NCBI RefSeq assembly: GCF_022447245.1
Contig: NZ_JAKVBC010000027.1
Span: 1-64,000, forward strand
Length of the DNA stretch: 64,000 nt
Origin: Kordia sp.
GTDB lineage: Bacteria > Bacteroidota > Bacteroidia > Flavobacteriales > Flavobacteriaceae
Reading direction: 5' to 3'
Positions 44,801-54,351 of the stretch are shown piece by piece (positions within the stretch are counted from its first letter, which is position 1; each line of letters opens with the position of its first letter). The position numbers were made by a program, and so were the translations under genes. The notes under the pieces were generated by a model, which saw nothing but the letters and a program-made list of their open reading frames with translations, did not search any database and was not told the origin of the DNA.

Positions 44801-45188
44801 GTTGCACTATCAAATAAAATCATTTGCAAGTATCTATCTGGAAAATACAGGCAATGGATTTAAAATTCATGAGTTGCCGATGCAAACGCAGTTATCTAGC
44901 ATTAATCAAATTCTGATTGACGATTATGACAAAGATGGATATTTAGATGCGCTAATTGCAGGAAACTTATACAATTCGGAAGTAGAAACACCAAGAAACG
45001 ATGCGAGTTATGGAGCATTCTTAAAAGGAGATGGAAAAGGAAATTTTCAACCAATGCCAGCTACACAAAGTGGATTTTATACCACAGGAGATGTGAAAGA
45101 TTTACAACAAATAACCATCGGAAATCAATCATACATTCTTTCAATAAAGAATAATGACTTTATACAATTTATCAAACATAATAACTAA
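41883..45188 (+). CDS. VCBS/FG-GAP repeat lipoprotein with ASPIC/UnbV domain
   Basis: 1101 residues with lipobox IFGCAKK. Many FG-GAP/VCBS repeats with the Ca-binding DxNxDGxxD pattern (DINNDGLVDLFF, DVNNDGYLDIYC, DYDNDGDLDMYLA) form one or two propellers. An ASPIC/UnbV region stands in the middle (LGSRAIVYADGKQQIQELTL, HFGLDQTTKIDSVQIIWNDG). Such proteins often sit in SusCD loci; they may bind glycans, function unknown. Surface or periplasmic lipoprotein. Confidence 0.9.
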   Translation: MKRLSSAFIVILLIFGCAKKDNDIVVNEVLFTKLEAQNTKVFFNNTLVETDSLNYFKYTSIYMGGGISVGDINNDGLVDLFFTGNQVENKLYLNKGNITFEDISSQSNTQGDSRWYTGTTMVDVNNDGYLDIYCSVAGKSGNKKNQLFLNNKDNTFTEAAEKYGIADEGNSIQATFFDYDNDGDLDMYLANYPISHPSTPNMIYKNRMDNVNDLESDKLYRNDGDIFTDVSEEAGVKNYSFSIGIAAADINNDGWLDLYVSNDYSIPDFMYINNQDGTFKEVIKEATNQTAFYGMGVDIADINNDGFLDIFQADMDADSNRRSKANMASMNPRLFYETVLYGFHYQYMHNCLQLNSGYMENGVPKFSNISRLTGTSSTDWSWAPLFADFDNDSHKDLFVSNGTRKEINNKDFFKKIGKKEYDKLSLVEKSKQIPSEKIDNFMFKNLGGLEFKKVNQDWGIQHKGFSNGAVYADLDNDGDLEIILNNIDEEAVIFQNNTSNNYLKIQFKGTITNQHGLGSRAIVYADGKQQIQELTLTRGFQSSVAPELHFGLDQTTKIDSVQIIWNDGKTSTQKDITANQTLVVKYDEAAPKTQHPIPATASGVEMQTLFTTNTTLSKSIKHRENDYDDFATQVLLPHKMSTLGPAAAKADVNKDGLEDIFVGGSFGLVSSLYLQTEDGFEPQKTTAFDADKISEDTGALFYDFDQDGDQDLYVVSGGYEFAENSIFLKDRLYINDGTGQFQKDEKAIPANAISGSRAYALDYNKDGKQDILVLGRQTPGKYPYPTSSYILENISNSEKLKFEDNTENFAPSLQGIGMATSAIISDFNNDSWEDIILVGEWMPVTILQNNQGVFENVTEKMQLQETTGWWWSINQGDFDNDGDLDYLIGNNGLNYKYKATEDETFDIYMEDFDKNQKEDIVLSYYDDGEQYPLRGRQCSSQQVPGIKQKFKNYDEFSTATLIDVYGKKNLENALHYQIKSFASIYLENTGNGFKIHELPMQTQLSSINQILIDDYDKDGYLDALIAGNLYNSEVETPRNDASYGAFLKGDGKGNFQPMPATQSGFYTTGDVKDLQQITIGNQSYILSIKNNDFIQFIKHNN

Positions 45189-45252
45189 AATACATATGTT
45201 GAAGTACTACTAAAAGGAGTACACAAAACACATTTTTACACCTAACATGTAT

Positions 45253-46239
45253 ATGAAAAAAATAACTTTATTTGTGCTGCTCATCGCACTCATGAGTTGC
45301 AAAACAAATGACACTACACCAACCAAAGAACTCATCGCAGAATTAGAATACAAAATACCAGCCAAACTAGGCGAAGGTGCTTTTTGGGATTATAAAAATG
45401 ATGTCTTGTATTGGATAGATATTATTGGAGAATCATTGCATATATATTCTCCTAAAGACAAAACCGATAAGGAAATAAAAATGCCAGCTCCAATAGGGAC
45501 TGTCGTGCCTTCTGAAGAAGAAAACAAAGTCATTGTGGCGTTGAATGATGGAGTATATGTGGTAGATATAACAACAGAAGACATTACAAAACTAACGGAT
45601 GTAGAAGCAGAAAATAAAGGAACACGATTAAACGATGGAAAATGTGATCCAAATGGAAACTTGTGGATAGGTTCTATGGATTACTCTCAAACAAATCCTG
45701 GAGGAGGTTTATACAAAGTTGACGCGAGTGGAAAAACGGATAAAATGCTTGGAAATATTACCATTTCTAATGGAATTGTTTGGTCTAAAGACAATAAAAC
45801 GATGTACTATATTGACACGCCAACAACAAATATCAGAGCTTATGATTTTGATGAAACAACCAACACGATTTCTAATGAAAGAGTGGTGGTTACTATTCCA
45901 AAAGAAGAAGGTTTTCCGGATGGAATGGCAATAGATGAAAACGATATGCTTTGGGTTGGTTTATGGAATGGAAACTGTATTGCTAACTACAACCCGCAAA
46001 CAGGAAAACTCATCCAAAAAATAAAAGTACCAGCACACAATGTAACTTCTTGTGCGTTTGGAGGGGAAGACTTGGACATTCTCTACATCACTACAGCGAG
46101 TTTAGACATGACCGATGCCGAAAAAAAACAATATCCTATGGCAGGTTCATTATTCAAGATAAAATTAAAAACTAAAGGTGTACACAGTGCTTTTTTTAAA
46201 AAGCCAGTCATAAATACAATTCCAAAAGATGAAGAATAA
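45253..46239 (+). CDS. SMP-30/gluconolactonase-family lipoprotein
   Basis: 328 residues from the ATG at 45253 (another ATG two codons up). Lipobox ALMSCKT. Six-bladed SMP-30 propeller: LGEGAFWDYKNDVLYWIDI (Glu metal ligand), RLNDGKCDPNGNLWIGSMD (Asn/Asp ligands), ISNGIVWSKDNKTMYYIDT, PDGMAIDENDMLWVGLWNG. Family members hydrolyse aldonolactones such as glucono-1,5-lactone to the acid with a divalent metal. Periplasmic; gluconate kinase and permease downstream support a lactonase role. Confidence 0.88.
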   Translation: MKKITLFVLLIALMSCKTNDTTPTKELIAELEYKIPAKLGEGAFWDYKNDVLYWIDIIGESLHIYSPKDKTDKEIKMPAPIGTVVPSEEENKVIVALNDGVYVVDITTEDITKLTDVEAENKGTRLNDGKCDPNGNLWIGSMDYSQTNPGGGLYKVDASGKTDKMLGNITISNGIVWSKDNKTMYYIDTPTTNIRAYDFDETTNTISNERVVVTIPKEEGFPDGMAIDENDMLWVGLWNGNCIANYNPQTGKLIQKIKVPAHNVTSCAFGGEDLDILYITTASLDMTDAEKKQYPMAGSLFKIKLKTKGVHSAFFKKPVINTIPKDEE

Positions 46240-46252
46240 ACACAACACAAGC

Positions 46253-48496
46253 ATGAAAAAAATATATGTATTCATCTGTATGCTTGTATGTGTACTAATG
46301 GCTTGTAAAAAAGAGCAACAGCCAACAAATGAGCTTGAAACGGAGGTGTCAGAACTACTTTCTAAAATGACACTAGATGAAAAAATTGGACAACTAAACT
46401 TACGTGGAACATCAAGTAGGGTAAAAGGGCAATTGCCAGATTCTTTAAAACAAGCCGTTCGCGATGGAAAAATTGGCGCTTTTTTAAATGTTACCAACAC
46501 GGAACATGTAGACGAACTACAGCGTATTGCCGTAGAAGAAAGTCCAAACAAAATTCCATTAATCTTTGCTCGCGATGTAATTCATGGATACAAAACCATA
46601 TTTCCAATTCCGTTAGGAATGGCAGCAAGTTGGGATGCACAAGTTGCCAAAAACTCATCTCGAGTAGCAGCCATAGAAGCTTCTTCTTTTGGAATACGTT
46701 GGACGTTTGCACCAATGTTAGACATTGCTAGAGACAGTCGTTGGGGACGAATTGCAGAATCGCCAGGAGAAGATCCATTTTTAGCTTCCAACCTAACAAA
46801 AGCCTATGTAGAAGGTTTTCAAGGAGATAGTTTAAACGATCCTACCAGTATGATTGCCTGTGCAAAGCACTTCATTGGATATGGAGCTGCTATCGGAGGA
46901 CGCGATTACAATACAGCAATCATTAGTGATGCACAATTACACAATATTTACTTACCACCATTCAAATCTGCAGTAGATGCAGGTTCGCAGACATTAATGA
47001 CTTCTTTTAATGAAATGAACGGAATTCCTGCTTCAGGAGATCGAAGAATGTTAACAACAGTATTGCGTGAAGAATTTGGTTTCGATGGTTTTGTAGTATC
47101 TGATTGGGAATCTGTTGAAGAAATGATTCCACACGGATTCGCAACTGACTTAAAACATGCTGCAGAACTTTCTTTAAACGCAGGATTAAACATGGAAATG
47201 ACCAGTAAAGCCTTTGAAAAGTATACCAAAAATTTATTAAAAGAAGGAAAAATAACGGAAACACAAATCAATAGTCTAGTTGCCGATATTTTACGAGTGA
47301 AACTAAGAATGGGTTTGTTTGAAAAACCGTATCGTGTAGACAAAAGCGATAATTTATATGCAGATGCGCATTTACAAATGGCAAAAGAAGCTGCTATTGA
47401 AAGTTCTGTATTATTAAAAAATAAAAACAATGTATTGCCAATAACTACAAGAAAGAAAATTGCGGTTATCGGACCTTTGGCAGACAAACCAAGAGAGCAA
47501 CTCGGTACATGGACGTTTGATGGTGATGGAACATATACCAAAACACCAATCAACGCATTTCAAAGCAATAATGTAAACTACAACTTTGTAGAAGGTTTAT
47601 CATACAGTAGAGACAAATCTACTAAAGATTTTTCAAAAGCTGTTGCCGCTGCTAAAAACTCAGATGTGATTGTATTTATTGGAGGAGAAGAAGCCATTCT
47701 CTCTGGAGAGGCACACAGCAGAGCAAATATCAATCTGCCTGGAGCACAAGAACAACTGATCAAAGAATTGGCAAAAACTGGAAAGCCAATTGTGTTAATC
47801 ATCATGGCAGGAAGACCCATTACGCTGGGAAATATTTTAAAGGATGTAGATGCTGTTTTAATGACATGGCATCCCGGAACCATGGGAGGACCAGCCATTC
47901 ACGATATGATTTTTGGTATTGCAGAACCCAAAGGAAGATTGCCCGTAACATGGCCAAAAGTAGCTGGGCAATTGCCACTATTCTATAATCATAAAAACAC
48001 AGGAAGACCTGTAATTCCAGAAGAATTTGTGCAAATGGACAGCATTCCAATTGGCGCATGGCAAAGTTCTTTAGGGAATACAACACACTATTTAGATGTT
48101 GGATACTTACCACAATATCCGTTTGGCTACGGTTTGGGATATACCAAATTTGTATACAGTAAAACGGCTGTATCAAGCAGTACAATTACTAAAAATAATG
48201 ATATTATGGTAAAAGTAATAGTGACAAATGTAGGAGAGCGAAAAGGAACAGATATTGTGCAACTGTATGTGCAAGATGTAGTTGGACGGATTACCAGACC
48301 TGTAAGAGAATTAAAAGGATACCAAAAAGTAACACTTGAGCCAAATGAGCAAAAAGAGGTCACATTTACATTGTCATTAGACGATTTAAAATACTATGAC
48401 AATCAAGAAAAACTGAATGTAGAAAAAGGAGAGTTCAAGGTGTGGATTGGTCAAAATTCAGCAGTAGGAATAAGCGCAAAATTCAGCTATGAATAA
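46253..48496 (+). CDS. bglX: GH3 beta-glucosidase lipoprotein
   Basis: About 747 residues from the ATG at 46253, chosen because the signal MKKIYVFICMLVCVLMACKK starts there; an ATG 8 codons upstream overlaps the previous stop. GH3 motifs: ESPGEDPFLASNLTKAYVEG, CAKHFIGYGAAIGGRDYN, nucleophile FVVSDWESVEEMI, then the C-domain and FnIII tail (YPFGYGLGYTKFVYS). Removes terminal beta-glucose at the periplasmic face of a membrane. Paralogue of 33580. Its end overlaps the gluconate kinase start. Confidence 0.93.
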   Translation: MKKIYVFICMLVCVLMACKKEQQPTNELETEVSELLSKMTLDEKIGQLNLRGTSSRVKGQLPDSLKQAVRDGKIGAFLNVTNTEHVDELQRIAVEESPNKIPLIFARDVIHGYKTIFPIPLGMAASWDAQVAKNSSRVAAIEASSFGIRWTFAPMLDIARDSRWGRIAESPGEDPFLASNLTKAYVEGFQGDSLNDPTSMIACAKHFIGYGAAIGGRDYNTAIISDAQLHNIYLPPFKSAVDAGSQTLMTSFNEMNGIPASGDRRMLTTVLREEFGFDGFVVSDWESVEEMIPHGFATDLKHAAELSLNAGLNMEMTSKAFEKYTKNLLKEGKITETQINSLVADILRVKLRMGLFEKPYRVDKSDNLYADAHLQMAKEAAIESSVLLKNKNNVLPITTRKKIAVIGPLADKPREQLGTWTFDGDGTYTKTPINAFQSNNVNYNFVEGLSYSRDKSTKDFSKAVAAAKNSDVIVFIGGEEAILSGEAHSRANINLPGAQEQLIKELAKTGKPIVLIIMAGRPITLGNILKDVDAVLMTWHPGTMGGPAIHDMIFGIAEPKGRLPVTWPKVAGQLPLFYNHKNTGRPVIPEEFVQMDSIPIGAWQSSLGNTTHYLDVGYLPQYPFGYGLGYTKFVYSKTAVSSSTITKNNDIMVKVIVTNVGERKGTDIVQLYVQDVVGRITRPVRELKGYQKVTLEPNEQKEVTFTLSLDDLKYYDNQEKLNVEKGEFKVWIGQNSAVGISAKFSYE

Positions 48497-48983
48497 ACTA
48501 TTTGTCATCATGGGTGTAAGCGGTTGCGGAAAAACCACTGTTGGAAAACTACTTGCTTCCAAAGCAGGAATTCCATTTGTAGATGCAGATGCGTTTCATC
48601 CTAAAGAAAACATACAAAAGATGACAAATGGTATTGCATTAACGGATATTGATAGAAAACCTTGGCTAGAAAATTTGAATAGAGAACTTCAACAAAAATC
48701 CCAAACAACAGGAGCAGTATTGGCGTGTTCAGCATTAAAAGAAACTTACAGAACAATGTTGTCAAAAGACATCGAAAGTCTACAATGGATTTACCTAAAA
48801 GGTGATTATGAATTGATTCAAAAACGCATGCAGCAACGCGTACAACACTTTATGGATGTCAATTTATTGCAATCGCAGTTTGATACTTTAGAAGAACCAA
48901 CTTACGGAATACATTTGTCAATCAATAATTCACCAATAAAAATAGTAACACAAATACTAAACAAAACAGCACAACCATCATGA
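48489..48983 (+). CDS. gntK: Gluconate kinase
   Basis: 164 residues, the typical length. P-loop GVSGCGKT at 9-16, then VDADAFHPKENIQKMTNGIALTDIDRKPW, and CSALKETYR, all diagnostic for GntK/IdnK. It phosphorylates gluconate to 6-phosphogluconate with ATP in the cytoplasm. Overlaps the GH3 stop by 8 bp and the gnd start by 4 bp, so the three are translationally linked. Confidence 0.94.
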   Translation: MNKLFVIMGVSGCGKTTVGKLLASKAGIPFVDADAFHPKENIQKMTNGIALTDIDRKPWLENLNRELQQKSQTTGAVLACSALKETYRTMLSKDIESLQWIYLKGDYELIQKRMQQRVQHFMDVNLLQSQFDTLEEPTYGIHLSINNSPIKIVTQILNKTAQPS

Positions 48984-50371
48984 AAGCTTCTTTTGGAATC
49001 GTAGGGTTAGGCGTCATGGGAAAAAGTATTGCGATCAATGCTTTGAATCATGATATTTCTGTTGCTGTCTTCAATAGAGAAACACAACATGAAGTTAATG
49101 TCGCTGGACAATTTGCGGAAGCACATGCAGATAAGAAAGTACAAGGGTTCTCAAAAATGCGTGAATTTGTCAAAGCCTTAGAAACGCCTCGCAAAATTTT
49201 ATTGATTGTCAATGCAGGAAATCCAGTAGATCATGTCATTCATGCTTTACTTCCATATCTCTCAGCAGAAGATATCATTTTAGATGGCGGAAACTCTCAT
49301 TATGAAGATACAAATAGAAGAATTTCTTTCTTACAGACTAAAAACATACACTTTTTAGGAGTTGGAATTTCAGGAGGAGAAGAAGGCGCTTTAAAAGGTC
49401 CGTCACTAATGCCCGGAGGCGATCGTGAAAGCTATAAAAGGGTAGCCAATGTGTTGGAAACAATTGCAGCAAAAGATGCCAATGGAAATCCGTGCTGTGG
49501 CTATATTGGAGCGCAAGGCGCAGGGCATTTTGTAAAAATGGTACACAATGGTATCGAATATGGAGATATGCAATTGTTGGCAGAATTCTATGAAATTTTA
49601 TCCAGAAGCAAAACGTATGAAGAAATTACTGCGATATTCAACAAGTGGAATCAAACAGAATTGTCGAGTTACTTATTGGAAATTACAGCGCAAATTCTAA
49701 ATACAAAAGATAGTGGTGAATATGTACTTGATACTATTTTGGACAAAGCAGGAAACAAAGGAACAGGTTCTTGGTCTAGCAAGACTGCGTTAGAATTAGG
49801 AATTCCAACAACAATTAAAACAGCTGCTGTATATGCACGATACATATCATCCTTTAAACAAAAAAGACAACAACTAGCCATCAGTACAACTAAAGATACA
49901 ATTGATGCTGTAGATGTGGAAACACTAAAAGAAGCTTACTGTTTTGCCAGAATGCTCAACTTACATCAAGGATTTGATTTATTAAAAGCAGCTTCGGAAC
50001 ACTACGAATGGCAATTAGATTTTGCTGATATCTGTAGAATTTGGTCCAATGGCTGTATCATCAAATCAGCACTTTTACAGCAAAGTATAGAAGTTTTTAA
50101 GCAACACGATTCGTTATTAGATGCAATCACAATCACACAAAAACTGGCACAACAAGAAACAAAAACTAAAGAACTCTTGAAGTATGCGTTGGATCATCGT
50201 TTGAATGTTCCATGCATTTCTGAAGCCTATTCGTATTGGATTATGATGACTACCGAACGTACATCTGCCAATATGATACAGGCACAACGCGATTTCTTTG
50301 GAGCGCATACTTTTCAAAAAGTAGGCGATGCTTCAGGACAAAAGTTTCACTATAACTGGAAAACACTATGA
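48980..50371 (+). CDS. gnd: 6-phosphogluconate dehydrogenase, decarboxylating
   Basis: 463 residues (usual about 470). NADP-binding GLGVMGKSIA, the substrate motif GGNSHYEDT, GISGGEEGALKGPSLMPGG (family signature) with catalytic Lys in HFVKMVHNGIEYGDMQ, and KAGNKGTGSWSSKTALELG. It oxidises and decarboxylates 6-phosphogluconate to ribulose 5-phosphate. Overlaps gntK and the permease gene (ATGATG at 50368). Gene order gntK-gnd-gntP is a compact gluconate module. Confidence 0.94.
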   Translation: MKASFGIVGLGVMGKSIAINALNHDISVAVFNRETQHEVNVAGQFAEAHADKKVQGFSKMREFVKALETPRKILLIVNAGNPVDHVIHALLPYLSAEDIILDGGNSHYEDTNRRISFLQTKNIHFLGVGISGGEEGALKGPSLMPGGDRESYKRVANVLETIAAKDANGNPCCGYIGAQGAGHFVKMVHNGIEYGDMQLLAEFYEILSRSKTYEEITAIFNKWNQTELSSYLLEITAQILNTKDSGEYVLDTILDKAGNKGTGSWSSKTALELGIPTTIKTAAVYARYISSFKQKRQQLAISTTKDTIDAVDVETLKEAYCFARMLNLHQGFDLLKAASEHYEWQLDFADICRIWSNGCIIKSALLQQSIEVFKQHDSLLDAITITQKLAQQETKTKELLKYALDHRLNVPCISEAYSYWIMMTTERTSANMIQAQRDFFGAHTFQKVGDASGQKFHYNWKTL

Positions 50372-51744
50372 TGGAATTAGCCAAAGAAAATATAATACTT
50401 GACATTCCAGTATTGCTATCCGTTTTAGGAGGAATTGCCGTATTGTTAGTGCTTATATTACGATTCAAAATACAAGCTTTTATTGCGTTATTGATTGCTA
50501 GCATTACAGTTGGAATTCTTGCGGGAATATCACCAATGGCAATCATCACTACCATAAAAATGGGAATGGCAGATACGCTTGGTTTTGTAGCCTTAGTTAT
50601 AGGTTTGGGCGCTATATTTGGTTCCGTTCTTGAATATTCTGGAGGAGCAGAAGCCTTGGCCAGATTTATGCTAAAAAAGTTTGGAGAAAAACAAGCCTCT
50701 TGGGCACTCATGATTACTGGATTTTTAGTAGCAATTCCTGTGTTTTTTGATGTAGCCTTTATCATTTTAGTGCCAATTATTTATTCGCTTCAACGCAGCA
50801 CAAAAAAATCATTACTACTGTATGCAATTCCGCTTTTAGCAGGATTGGCCATTACACATTCGTTTATTCCACCAACACCAGGACCCATTGCCGTTTCAGA
50901 TATTTTAGGAGCAGATTTAGGCTGGGTAATTTTGTTTGGATTTATTGTGGGAGTTCCAACAGCTGTAGTTTGTGGACCAATATTTGCCAAATACATTGCG
51001 CAAAAAATACACGTAGATGCACCAGAAACAACAACAGAAACCATAAAGAATCACGATTATCCTGCAATTGGATTAATTCTAGCAATTATTGGAATTCCAA
51101 TTTTTTTGATTGTGTGCAATACTATTATCAACAGTCCTTTGGTTAGTAATGATCTTATTTCGGAAGATGTAAAAGAATGGATTGGTTTGATTGGAAATCC
51201 AATTGTAGCTCTAATCATTGCAAATTTAATTGCTTGGTATGTATTGGGAATTCGACGAAAAGTGACGAAGAAAAAACTACTTGATATTACGTCTGCTTCT
51301 ATGGGACCCACAGGAATTATTATTTTACTAACTGGAGCAGGAGGTGTTTTTAAGCAAATGCTTGTGGCTACTGAAACAGGTAAAATGTTAGCCGTATATT
51401 TTGCAGAAATGGGCATTCCAATTATTATCTTCGGGTTTTTTATTGCAGTATTGGTTCGAATTTTACAAGGCTCGGCAACAGTAGCCATGATTACCGCAGC
51501 AGGAATCACAGCACCATTAGTTATGGCACAAGTTGATATTACTGCTATTGATAAGGCTTTACTTGTAATTGCAATCGCCTCTGGCGCTTCGATCATGTCA
51601 CACGTAAATGATAGTGGATTTTGGTTGGTGAGTAAATATTTGGGAATTACCGAAAAACAAACCTTTCAAAGCTGGACAGTGATGACCACAATTTTAGCTT
51701 TAACAAGTTTTATACTAGTGACCATATTATCAATCATATTATAA
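50368..51744 (+). CDS. gntP: GntP-family gluconate permease
   Basis: 458 residues, about 12 membrane helices. GntP family sequence: FGSVLEYSGGAEALARFMLKK, ITHSFIPPTPGPIAVSDILG, ASMGPTGIIILLTGAGGVFKQ and GSATVAMITAAGITAP. It imports gluconate or a related aldonate by proton symport through the inner membrane. Overlaps gnd by 4 bp. Confidence 0.93.
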   Translation: MMELAKENIILDIPVLLSVLGGIAVLLVLILRFKIQAFIALLIASITVGILAGISPMAIITTIKMGMADTLGFVALVIGLGAIFGSVLEYSGGAEALARFMLKKFGEKQASWALMITGFLVAIPVFFDVAFIILVPIIYSLQRSTKKSLLLYAIPLLAGLAITHSFIPPTPGPIAVSDILGADLGWVILFGFIVGVPTAVVCGPIFAKYIAQKIHVDAPETTTETIKNHDYPAIGLILAIIGIPIFLIVCNTIINSPLVSNDLISEDVKEWIGLIGNPIVALIIANLIAWYVLGIRRKVTKKKLLDITSASMGPTGIIILLTGAGGVFKQMLVATETGKMLAVYFAEMGIPIIIFGFFIAVLVRILQGSATVAMITAAGITAPLVMAQVDITAIDKALLVIAIASGASIMSHVNDSGFWLVSKYLGITEKQTFQSWTVMTTILALTSFILVTILSIIL

Positions 51745-51762
51745 AAAATAAAAAGACTTTAT

Positions 51763-53163
51763 ATGTCAACACAAACTAAATTAACCGTTAAAGAAAAAAT
51801 AGGATACGCATTAGGTGATACGGCAGCAAATATTGCATGGCGAACTATCGGTCCTTTTTTACCAATCTTCTATACAGATGTTTTTGGTTTAGAAGCGGCT
51901 GTAGCTGCGACACTTTTATTTGTAATTCGTTTGGGAGATGGTGTAACGGACTTGATCATGGGAAACATTGCAGATCGTACCAAAAGTAAATATGGAAAGT
52001 TTCGCCCGTGGTTGTTGTGGACAGCTTTACCGTTTGGAGTTGCACTCGTATTGCAATTTACTACACCCGATTTAGGTTTGACAGGAAAGATTATTTGGGC
52101 GTATGGAACTTCTATATTTTATACACTCACATATACCGCTAATAATGTTCCATACTCAGCGTTAATGGGCGTTATGACAAGTGATGTAAAAGAACGTACT
52201 GAACTTTCTTCCTATCGTTTCTTTGGTGCATATTTTGGTGGAGTTATTGCGACGATTGGTGTTATTGCTTTGGTAGATTATTTAGGAAATGGCAATGAAG
52301 ATTTAGGCTATCAATATACGATGTATGTATTGGCTTTTATTTTAGCGGGATTTTCATTAATTACATTTTATACAACACGCGAACGTATACCAGCCTTAGT
52401 AACAAACGATATAAAGGAAGATTATAAAGACTTGATAAAAAACAAAGCATGGTTCATTTTATTATTTATCGGTTTTGTATTTGTAACCTACAATGTGATT
52501 AAGCAAAGTGCGACCATGTATTATTTTTCACATTATGTAAATGATGAAGGAAATTTATTTGGAAGTCTGACTGCTTGGGGCGGAAAAAATGGCCTGGCAG
52601 GATTGTATTTGTTATCATTACTCGTTATCTCAATGATCTCTACCATATTTGCTCCCGCACTAACACAAAAATTTGGAAAAGTAAAGCTGTTTATTTTGAG
52701 TATTTTGTTTTCTGCAATTACAGCAGGCGCTATGTATTGGCTAGAACCAAATCAGGTTGGAACAATTTTTATTTTGGGAATTATCTCTGAATTTGGAGCA
52801 GGTTTGATGCCTGTATTGTTCTTTGCTATGTTAGGCGATGCTGCCGATTACTCGGAATACAAAAACGGACGTCGTGCAACAGGATTGGTATTTTCTGCAG
52901 GAACTTTTGCGATGAAATTTGGAGGTGGAATGGCAGGATTCCTCACATTAATGATTCTAAATTGGTATAATTACGATGGAGAAGCAGCAGTGAAAACTTC
53001 AGAAATGTTAGAAGGGATCAAGCTAAACATGAGTATTGTACCAGCTGTATTTGTCCTTGTAGGAGTAGTTGCTTTGTGGTTTTATCCGTTAACATCAAAA
53101 AAGATGAAAGAGATTGAAGCTATTTTAGCAGAAAGTCGTGCAGTTAAGAATGCTATAAAGTAA
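51763..53163 (+). CDS. GPH-family (MelB-like) sugar symporter
   Basis: 466 residues, 12 helices. GPH signature: YALGDTAANIAWRTIGPFLP, GDGVTDLIMGNIADRTKSKYGKFRPW. The family couples glycosides, pentosides and hexuronides to cation entry. Last gene of the sugar unit, 18 bp after gntP. With two importers, one may take gluconate and the other a glucoside or glucose. Confidence 0.9.
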   Translation: MSTQTKLTVKEKIGYALGDTAANIAWRTIGPFLPIFYTDVFGLEAAVAATLLFVIRLGDGVTDLIMGNIADRTKSKYGKFRPWLLWTALPFGVALVLQFTTPDLGLTGKIIWAYGTSIFYTLTYTANNVPYSALMGVMTSDVKERTELSSYRFFGAYFGGVIATIGVIALVDYLGNGNEDLGYQYTMYVLAFILAGFSLITFYTTRERIPALVTNDIKEDYKDLIKNKAWFILLFIGFVFVTYNVIKQSATMYYFSHYVNDEGNLFGSLTAWGGKNGLAGLYLLSLLVISMISTIFAPALTQKFGKVKLFILSILFSAITAGAMYWLEPNQVGTIFILGIISEFGAGLMPVLFFAMLGDAADYSEYKNGRRATGLVFSAGTFAMKFGGGMAGFLTLMILNWYNYDGEAAVKTSEMLEGIKLNMSIVPAVFVLVGVVALWFYPLTSKKMKEIEAILAESRAVKNAIK

Positions 53164-53176
53164 ACTACTTTAGTTT

Positions 53177-54340
53177 TTAGTTTTTTGAAAGCGCCAGCAA
53201 ACCTAGTATTGGTCCTAAAACTAACATTGCAAAGATTGTTGCTGAGTTTGTAGTTGTTCTTAAGGTATCAATCAGTAGAATGCTAATTATGGAAATAAAG
53301 TAACCAATACAGTTGACAATAGTCAATGCTGTGCCTTTTAGTTCTACCGGAGCGTTTTTGGCAACTAAGGTTGAAAAAAGTGGCGAATCTGCAATGACGA
53401 CCATTCCCCAAAAAAGTAAAAAGAAAATAAATACACTAGGAGAATTGACCATAAATAGTATCGGAGAAATCAAACAGCAGATACAAGACAATAACAAGGC
53501 TATAAAAGCGACTCGTTTTACGCCTATTTTTTGTGCAATATAACCGCTAAATACACAGGCAAAGCCACCAATTCCTATAATTGTGAATGACAATATGGGA
53601 ACATTAAACGAAGTTTCAGGATGTAATTTACCGTACATTTGAAGTATTAGTGGAACAAATGCCCAGAACGCATACAACTCCCACATGTGTCCAAAATAAC
53701 CAAAAGCAGCTGTTCTAAAATTTTGTTGTTTAAAAATAGTAGGAATCGCAGCAAGATTTATCTTTTGTGAAGGCTTTCTAAACGGACCATTTGGAACAAA
53801 ACAAAGCATTAAAATTCCTCCTAAAGTAGCTAAAGAAGAAGTAGCAATCAATACAAATTCCCAAGAAAGATTTCCTTTAATTTCTTTGAGTAAATGTGGA
53901 AAAGCAGTTCCAATGACCAAAGCACCAACTAAGAAACCAAGTGATTTCCCAAGACCTTTCTCATAATAATCAGCAGCTATTTTCATTCCCACTGGGTAAA
54001 TTCCTGCTAAGAAAAAACCTGTAAAAAAGCGAAATACAAGAATACTTACATAGTTGTTTCCTTCCCAAATAAGTAATATGTTGAACAGCGCACCAAACAA
54101 TGCACACATAAAGAAAACTTTGGAGGGCGAAAAACGATCTGCCACTGATAAAATGGCAAAAATGAGTGTTCCTGTAATAAAGCCAAATTGAAGTATGGAA
54201 GTTAGTTGTCCTAACGCACTTTCTTGCAATAAAAAATGTAGTTTCAATTCATGCATAACACCATTTCCTGCAAACCATAATGAGGTACAAAAGAACTGAG
54301 ATAAGACGATAACGGGTAGTATAAATTTTGGAGGATTCAT
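53177..54340 (-). CDS. MFS transporter
   Basis: 387 residues with about 12 helices: ILPVIVLSQFFCTSLWFAGN, GFITGTLIFAILSVADRFSP, GFFLAGIYPVGMKIAADYYEKG. A general MFS porter of the 12-helix type; substrate unknown. Convergent with the sugar unit (13 bp) and just downstream of the DUF255 gene, so it may be cotranscribed with that gene instead. Confidence 0.85.
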   Translation of the reverse strand: MNPPKFILPVIVLSQFFCTSLWFAGNGVMHELKLHFLLQESALGQLTSILQFGFITGTLIFAILSVADRFSPSKVFFMCALFGALFNILLIWEGNNYVSILVFRFFTGFFLAGIYPVGMKIAADYYEKGLGKSLGFLVGALVIGTAFPHLLKEIKGNLSWEFVLIATSSLATLGGILMLCFVPNGPFRKPSQKINLAAIPTIFKQQNFRTAAFGYFGHMWELYAFWAFVPLILQMYGKLHPETSFNVPILSFTIIGIGGFACVFSGYIAQKIGVKRVAFIALLLSCICCLISPILFMVNSPSVFIFFLLFWGMVVIADSPLFSTLVAKNAPVELKGTALTIVNCIGYFISIISILLIDTLRTTTNSATIFAMLVLGPILGLLALSKN

Positions 54341-54351
54341 TAATAAGTCCG

